In this document: piece by piece, positions 59,257-64,000 of the stretch
How the letters are laid out: each line of letters opens with the position of its first letter
How positions within the stretch are numbered: the first letter of the stretch is position 1
DNA from: Siphonodentalium dalli
Taxonomy: Eukaryota > Mollusca > Scaphopoda > Gadilida > Siphonodentaliidae
Direction of reading: 5' to 3'
Assembly: GCA_032622095.1 (NCBI GenBank)
Contig: CP136061.1
Location: 129,036,754-129,100,753 of the forward strand
DNA: 64,000 bases
Position numbers and translations under genes: made by a program
Notes under the pieces: model-generated
Told to the model about the DNA's origin: nothing
Database searches by the model: none
Seen by the model: only the letters and a program-made list of their open reading frames with translations

Positions 59257-59329
59257 CCTTCACCACATGGAAGGTCACGTCTGCTCACTTCCTGTTCATT
59301 CAATGTCCTCTGGTGGGACATGTCTTCCT

Positions 59330-59438
59330 GTGCTTTCCGATGAATGGCAACAAGCCATATTTCCGACTAAATCCTGAAAAGTTACCCATAATTCTGCTGT
59401 GGTTAAGGAGTCGATTACTTAGGGCATTATTGTACTCC
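59330..59438. mobile_element. family C MITE, half copy inside the DENND6 3'UTR
   Basis: TTTCCGATGAATGGCAACAAG, 'CCATATTTCCGACTAAATCC', 'AGTTACCCATAATTCTGC' and TTAGGGCATTATTG|TA: exactly the right arm of the hairpin element, starting 74 bp after the stop codon. Confidence 0.85.
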
Positions 59439-59439
59439 T

Positions 59440-59930
59440 TGTGAAGTGTTCAAAAAGAATCTCCTTTGGTTAATGAAGAATTAAAACCAAAAAATTATAC
59501 TATATAAGCTTATATAACTTATATTTCATGGTGTGCAATACCAATATTAACCATCTATCTTAAACCATCTCTTCCTAACTTATTGTAGTAAATTTGGTTG
59601 ACTTTAGTTGATAATCGGCAATGCAGTTTTGTTCAAATATTCCTGGTTCCCGATTATATATATCTAACACATATTGTGTTAATCTTGAAAGAAGCATGTC
59701 CTATTTAAAATGGCAGCCTTCTTCTTCCAAGAGTCAACTTTCTGCCATTATTTATCAATATAGCTTAAAGTTTAGTCTTCCACTTTGAAGATGCAACATT
59801 AAGCAATCTATTTCTAGAATAACACTGCAATAACATGCTATTGATATGCAGAGGAAAGTCAGAATTTCTAAATTTCGAATCTTTGCTCTTGATATTATGC
59901 AATTGCAAATTCATTAAAATGTCATCATAA
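59440..59930. other. probable 3' flank of DENND6, nothing recognised
   Basis: AT-rich, contains the ATTAAA candidate at 59480. Confidence 0.4.
59480..59485 (+). promoter_or_regulatory. possible polyadenylation signal of DENND6 (ATTAAA)
   Basis: ATTAAA lies 224 bp past the stop codon. No AATAAA occurs sooner. A short 3'UTR is plausible but unproven; the next AATAAA, at 60211, lies inside a MITE. Confidence 0.25.
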
Positions 59931-59932
59931 TC

Positions 59933-60360
59933 AGGCCTGAGAATATGGTGCCGGACTTTTTCAGAATAAGGTTCCCAGAGGGTGAATTCAGTGATGCTAC
60001 CTTTCATCCTCTGCATGGACTCATCTGCTATGGGGGATCTAGACTCATATTTAAGTTCCCAGATGGTGAATATTGTGATGTACACCCATTGGGCACCTCG
60101 ATTATGCAATGTGTCTTCTACCAATTTGGGGATATAGAGAAACTAAACTAAAAAAAAAGAATCTTTGTGAAGAAGTTTCCAAAGAAACTAAAAAAACTTG
60201 TTAATTTGATAATAAAGATACTTTCCAGAGAATTTCACCAGAATGAGGTCCCCAGAGGGTAGATTTAGTGATGCTAGCCCACTGTGCAGGGTAGCGTCAC
60301 TAAATTCTCCCTTTGGAGACCTCATTTTGCAAATATCCGGCACCTTATTCTCACGCCTGA
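59933..60360. mobile_element. family A MITE, sub-variant with GAATATGGTGCCGG ends
   Basis: Left AGGCCTGAGAATATGGTGCCGG and right CCGGCACCTTATTCTCACGCCT are mirrors. Interior shared with 15606 and 25912 copies. Hairpin 1 has lost an arm. Confidence 0.82.
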
Positions 60361-60361
60361 T

Positions 60362-60865
60362 CATAATTCATGTTACTGTTGGAAAGATTTATGACTATGT
60401 CATGGTGAATGAAGTCTGATTTTAAGCTTTCATTCATGGACATTATCCTAAACATAATTTGCAGTGACCTTCTCAATTGAGTTTATATAGGACAATGTGC
60501 CCGAGGTCTGTTTTCTCAAGGTCTAAGTATATTAGCTATACAATGACAGGATGAGATATTGAATACAAGTCCATCATATTCTACTTCAAATTTACAATGA
60601 TATCCCCAAATTCCCAGACCAACTTCCTCAAAATAATGTCTTGAGATTTAAGAACATGTCTGGTCATGTGTCAGTATAGGTACTACCATATGATCCATGC
60701 TATTAATTTAGTCTCTATCATGGGCAAAAATCTGCAAATAGAGGCACAAAGTTCACAGTTTAACAGTAAATATAAAACATGAAGTGACAAATTTATCCCT
60801 AGGAAGTTGTTTATTTAATTTTCTGAGAATTTCCCACTTTTTGACCTAATCAATTTCCAAATGAC
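60362..60865. other. intergenic, nothing recognised
   Basis: AT-rich, unique-looking. Confidence 0.45.
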
Positions 60866-60868
60866 CTA

Positions 60869-61083
60869 CAGTAATGCCCTAATTAATTTACTCTTTAACC
60901 ACAGCAGAATTATGGGTAACTTTTCAGGATTTAGTCGGAAATATGGCTTGTTGCCATTCATCGGAAAGCTCTCAGTGAGAGCTTTCCGATGAATGGCAAC
61001 AAGCCATATTTCTAACTAAATCCTGAAAAGTTACCCATAATTCTGCAGTGGTTAAAGAGTCGATTAATTAGGGCATTACTGTA
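60869..61083. mobile_element. family C Tc1/mariner-like hairpin MITE, full copy
   Basis: TA|CAGTAATGCCCTAATTAATT...ATTAGGGCATTACTG|TA. Arms of about 100 bp are almost identical; loop near 60975 is AGCTCTCAGTGAGAGCT. The TA flanks match Tc1/mariner target use. Confidence 0.88.
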
Positions 61084-61274
61084 CCAGGTATCAAATCATA
61101 ACTATGTCATTTTGTTCTAAACCATTCATAAAGTTATAATCGGGCTTGCGGTGAAAATAACATATTTTTTTATGAGATTGCATCTCATGCTCTGAAGCAT
61201 CATGATTTTATCGCATACGACTGTATAAATATTCATCATTCACCTTAACCTCTTCACTGATAAATTAACCTTTT

Positions 61275-61632
61275 CTAAACTAAATGGATTCTCCCATTCA
61301 GTTATAAAAGTACATTGGAATAGTCCATTATTCATCTGGAGGGATATTCACGTAATATTTAAAGCAGACAACAGACTTCTTGGAAGTTTTTATATCCCCT
61401 AATTTGCAGAAGATAAAATCATAAGCAAGGTGAATAATTGGTGAACATCACCAACTTCAACTGGGAACTTCATTCTGATCCTAGGTCTCACATAGCAGTT
61501 GAGGCCTAAGCAGAATGAGGTTCACAGAGGGTAAATTTGGTGATGCTAGCCCACCATGCGGGATAGAGTCACTAATTTCACCCTCTGGGGACTTCATTCT
61601 GCAAATGACAGACACACTATTTGCAGGATTTC
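61275..61632. mobile_element. repeat fragment (61275-61378) joined to family A MITE right half
   Basis: The first 100 bp match 22430-22530. From 61378 the family A interior begins abruptly (TTGGAAGTTTTTATATCCCC) and runs to hairpin 2 and the end GACAGACACACTATTTGC. Confidence 0.75.
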
Positions 61633-62284
61633 TCCCATGGACCATTCTTTGAAAAGTTGAAGTACTTTTTTTTTCCAATAGACAATTTTGAGTGCTCTAA
61701 ATGAATACCAGCTGATTTTTTTATTGCGCTGCAGTAGGTCTGTGTTTGGTATGGACATATAGCACACATTGTGAAATTTTACCTCCATACTCAGTACTGC
61801 CGAGCACCTCCAAGCCAGCAAAGAAGTCTCTCTTGTATCGAGTATACCTGTATAGCAGTGAAGAGGTTAACCTACCATCGGGTTACATGGTTAATGATTT
61901 GTTTATGCAAAAATAAAATTAATCTTGTTTGTTATATTTGAGATGTACATGTAACTCTTAATGGAGTACACATTGCATTGAATAGGATTTATGAAAATAA
62001 TATCACCCTGAAACTGCATGTAACAACCCATGCAATTTAATTTCACTATATTTTAATGTATGCGTATTCTGCATTTACCAACAACTATAGATTATAACCT
62101 TTTCGGCCAGAACCAATTATTTGCATAATTTTATGACCTGTGAGAACAAGAGTTGACATTTCTGTCAGAATTGTTAATTCTAAATAATCTTTCTTCCTCT
62201 GCCATAATGCCATTTCTTCCTACCTCTTACATGTATTATGGTTGTCAGGTGCTATTGGTAGCACTCATATTCAATATAGTATAT
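61633..62284. other. intergenic, nothing recognised
   Basis: AT-rich. The minus-strand frame 61594-61821 overlaps the MITE end and is not supported. Confidence 0.45.
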
Positions 62285-62286
62285 AC

Positions 62287-62543
62287 AGTAATGCCCTAAG
62301 TAATCAACCTCTTAACCACAGCATAATTATGGGTAACTTTTCAGGATTTAGTCGGAAATATGGCTTGTTGCCATTCATCGGAAAGCTCTCCCTGAGAGCT
62401 TTCCGATGAATGGCAACAAGCCATATTTCCAGCTTTCAGATGAATGGCAACAAGCCATATTTCCGACTAAATCCTGAAAAGTTACCCATAATTCTGCTGT
62501 AGTTAACTAAGTTAAGAGGTCGATTACTTAGGGCATAACTGTA
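62287..62543. mobile_element. family C MITE with a duplicated arm segment
   Basis: TA|CAGTAATGCCCTAAGTAATC ... TTAGGGCATAACTG|TA. After the loop, GATGAATGGCAACAAGCC..ATTTCC occurs twice in a row (62406-62430 and 62440-62465), so the second arm was partly duplicated. Confidence 0.88.
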
Positions 62544-62545
62544 GC

Positions 62546-63334
62546 TAGGACTCATTATTCAACATATTTACAGACATTTTGCTTGAAACAAAATAGATTT
62601 TACACAATCAATTCTTTTAGTGCATTCACAAATTTGTTCGATTTGAAGCAAATTAATTATTACACTGTCTTAACGTTTTAGTGCTAGGGAGACCAGGTCA
62701 GCCCTAAAATAAGTAAGTCACATTTTGAAACTTTATATTTCTAGTAAAATTTGTCACGGATTTTTTTTTTTTTTTTTATATGGCAACTTAATTCTTTTAC
62801 AGATAATTGTTGTTGAATGAGTTAAATTATCTCCATTTATATTAGAATTTATGCACTGCCTTACACGTAATCAAATTTGCCCTACTATTTTAGACTGCGA
62901 ATTTAAAACGGAGCGAAAAATAGAATGACATCGGAGTTTATACCAAACCACAGGGAAAATAAGAGGGCCTTGTTAATGAGTTACATACAAAATGGATGGT
63001 TGGACGAATAGGAAACCAATCTGAACACCATTATTCATATGTAAAGCGATAATTCATGGTAATGCACATATTACAGACTGAAGTTGTGCGAAAGAACGTC
63101 TCCATATCCGCAACCCTGGAGTGACACCGTTGTCATACAGTCTGAGATAGCTATATGTCTAATCAACTATTTAAAATACATGCAGCCAGGTACAAATGTA
63201 TCAGCTGGAACAATTAAGAACTGAAATTGTCGGCAGATGCAAGACTTTTATGAAAAATATTTTTGTCAGTTTTAAATTCGCACAGAATGGTGCACGAACT
63301 CAAAGTGCGCGATTACAAAACTAGTACTGCAATT
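62546..63334. other. intergenic, nothing recognised (T19 run near 62761)
   Basis: AT-rich, unique-looking. No gene start or exon recognised. Confidence 0.45.
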
Positions 63335-63338
63335 TTAA

Positions 63339-63545
63339 CCCTTTCAGTGCCAAGTCCGATTTTTGTATCAACCCATATTTCCTTGATAATTTTTCAAATT
63401 TATAGATTATAATAATGTGATACATTGATGGAAGGCGCTCTTAGAGCTCTTTCCATCAATGTATCACATTTTTATAATCAATAAATTTGAAAAATGATCA
63501 AGGAAATATGGGTTGATACAAAAATCGGACTTGGCACTGAAAGGG
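63339..63545. mobile_element. 207-bp near-perfect hairpin MITE with TTAA flanks
   Basis: CCCTTTCAGTGCCAAGTCCG ... mirrored to CGGACTTGGCACTGAAAGGG, with TTAA at 63335-63338 and 63546-63549. The arms are about 95 bp with few mismatches; the centre near 63440 is GCGCTCTTAGAGCTC. Ends and target resemble family B, so piggyBac-like. Confidence 0.9.
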
Positions 63546-63812
63546 TTAAATACGAGTAAGGTATGAATCTAGGTCTGTTATAATCTTGGCATTGAGAGTA
63601 GATACAATGGGTTTAAGCTGGCTAATTGTTGGTTAATTTCAACATCGATGGTTATGGCAAATTTTTCAGAAACAGAATCAAAGATACACATGTACAACCT
63701 CAAGTGTGTAGATTCATCAAAAAGATAGAGCACTTATCTAGTGCAAATACAGAGAATGATACTATTAAAGAAATTTTTGACACTTCCTGGTTTTCAAAAG
63801 AAAGTCCATATT

Positions 63813-64000
63813 CAAGCCTGCAAATATTGTGTCTGTCATTTGTAGAATGTGAATTTAGTGTTGCTATGCTGCAAGGCAGGCTAACATCACCAAATTCACC
63901 CTCTGGGAACCTTATTCTGCTTAGGCCTCAACTGCTATGGGAGGCCGAGGATCAGATTAAATTACAACAGTTGAAGTTGGTGATGTTCACCCATAGGTCA
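63813..64000. mobile_element. family A MITE, cut off by the window edge
   Basis: AAGCCTGCAAATATTGTGTC..CATTTG left end, hairpin 1 (TGTGAATTTAGTGTTGCT / CTAACATCACCAAATTCACC) and interior up to base 64000. Confidence 0.8.

Overview
The window is animal nuclear DNA: AT-rich, intron-dominated, with GT-AG introns and a very high load of short non-autonomous transposons. The mix of repeats suggests a marine lophotrochozoan, most likely a mollusc such as a bivalve. It includes 'AGCTCACCTG...GTCCGTCCGTCC' repeats with 'AGGGACATAACTCT' motifs, 5S- and tRNA-derived SINE pieces, a Penelope-like fragment and many foldback MITEs. The species assignment is inference; the eukaryotic assignment is seen directly.

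One real protein-coding gene was found, and it fills most of the window on the + strand. It is DENND6 (FAM116), a DENN-domain guanine nucleotide exchange factor for Rab GTPases (Rab14 in vertebrates). Twenty coding exons of 39 to 120 bp lie between 3588 and 59256. Their phases join without conflict into 1572 nt (523 codons plus stop). Compared with the roughly 600-residue family, only the first about 80 residues are missing, and they should lie upstream of base 1. No long reading frame reveals the gene; almost every ORF of 60-140 codons in the window is a chance or repeat-derived frame.

Layout. 1-3587: intron with a duplicated MITE piece, a 5S-derived fragment and mollusc-type repeats. 3588-17284: exons 1-9, with hairpin MITEs, a TTAA-flanked 334-bp MITE and a Penelope-like GIY-YIG remnant in the introns. 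17285-31538: exons 10-13, with many copies of a double-hairpin MITE and a SINE. 31539-41549: one intron of about 10 kb holding a composite structure. It has an outer 171-bp inverted repeat, GC-richer flanks with a three-times repeated coding-like motif, and inside these a 4.36-kb element with 1.45-kb inverted arms rich in YY1-like AAGATGGCGGC motifs. 41550-52509: exons 14-19, with a 7-unit tandem array, a degenerate minisatellite and two nested insertions. 52510-59256: the last long intron with two further transposon structures, then exon 20 and the stop. 59257-64000: 3'UTR and intergenic DNA with Tc1/mariner-like and TTAA-type hairpins.

The strongest second-look observations are three insertions whose target-site duplications can be read against an empty site inside this same window (10368-10701 against 57588; 51095-52283; 53576-54058), and the nested inverted-repeat complex in intron 13, whose outer end lies 47 bp from a splice acceptor. 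I saw no convincing new multi-gene system; the novelty here is in mobile-element architecture.
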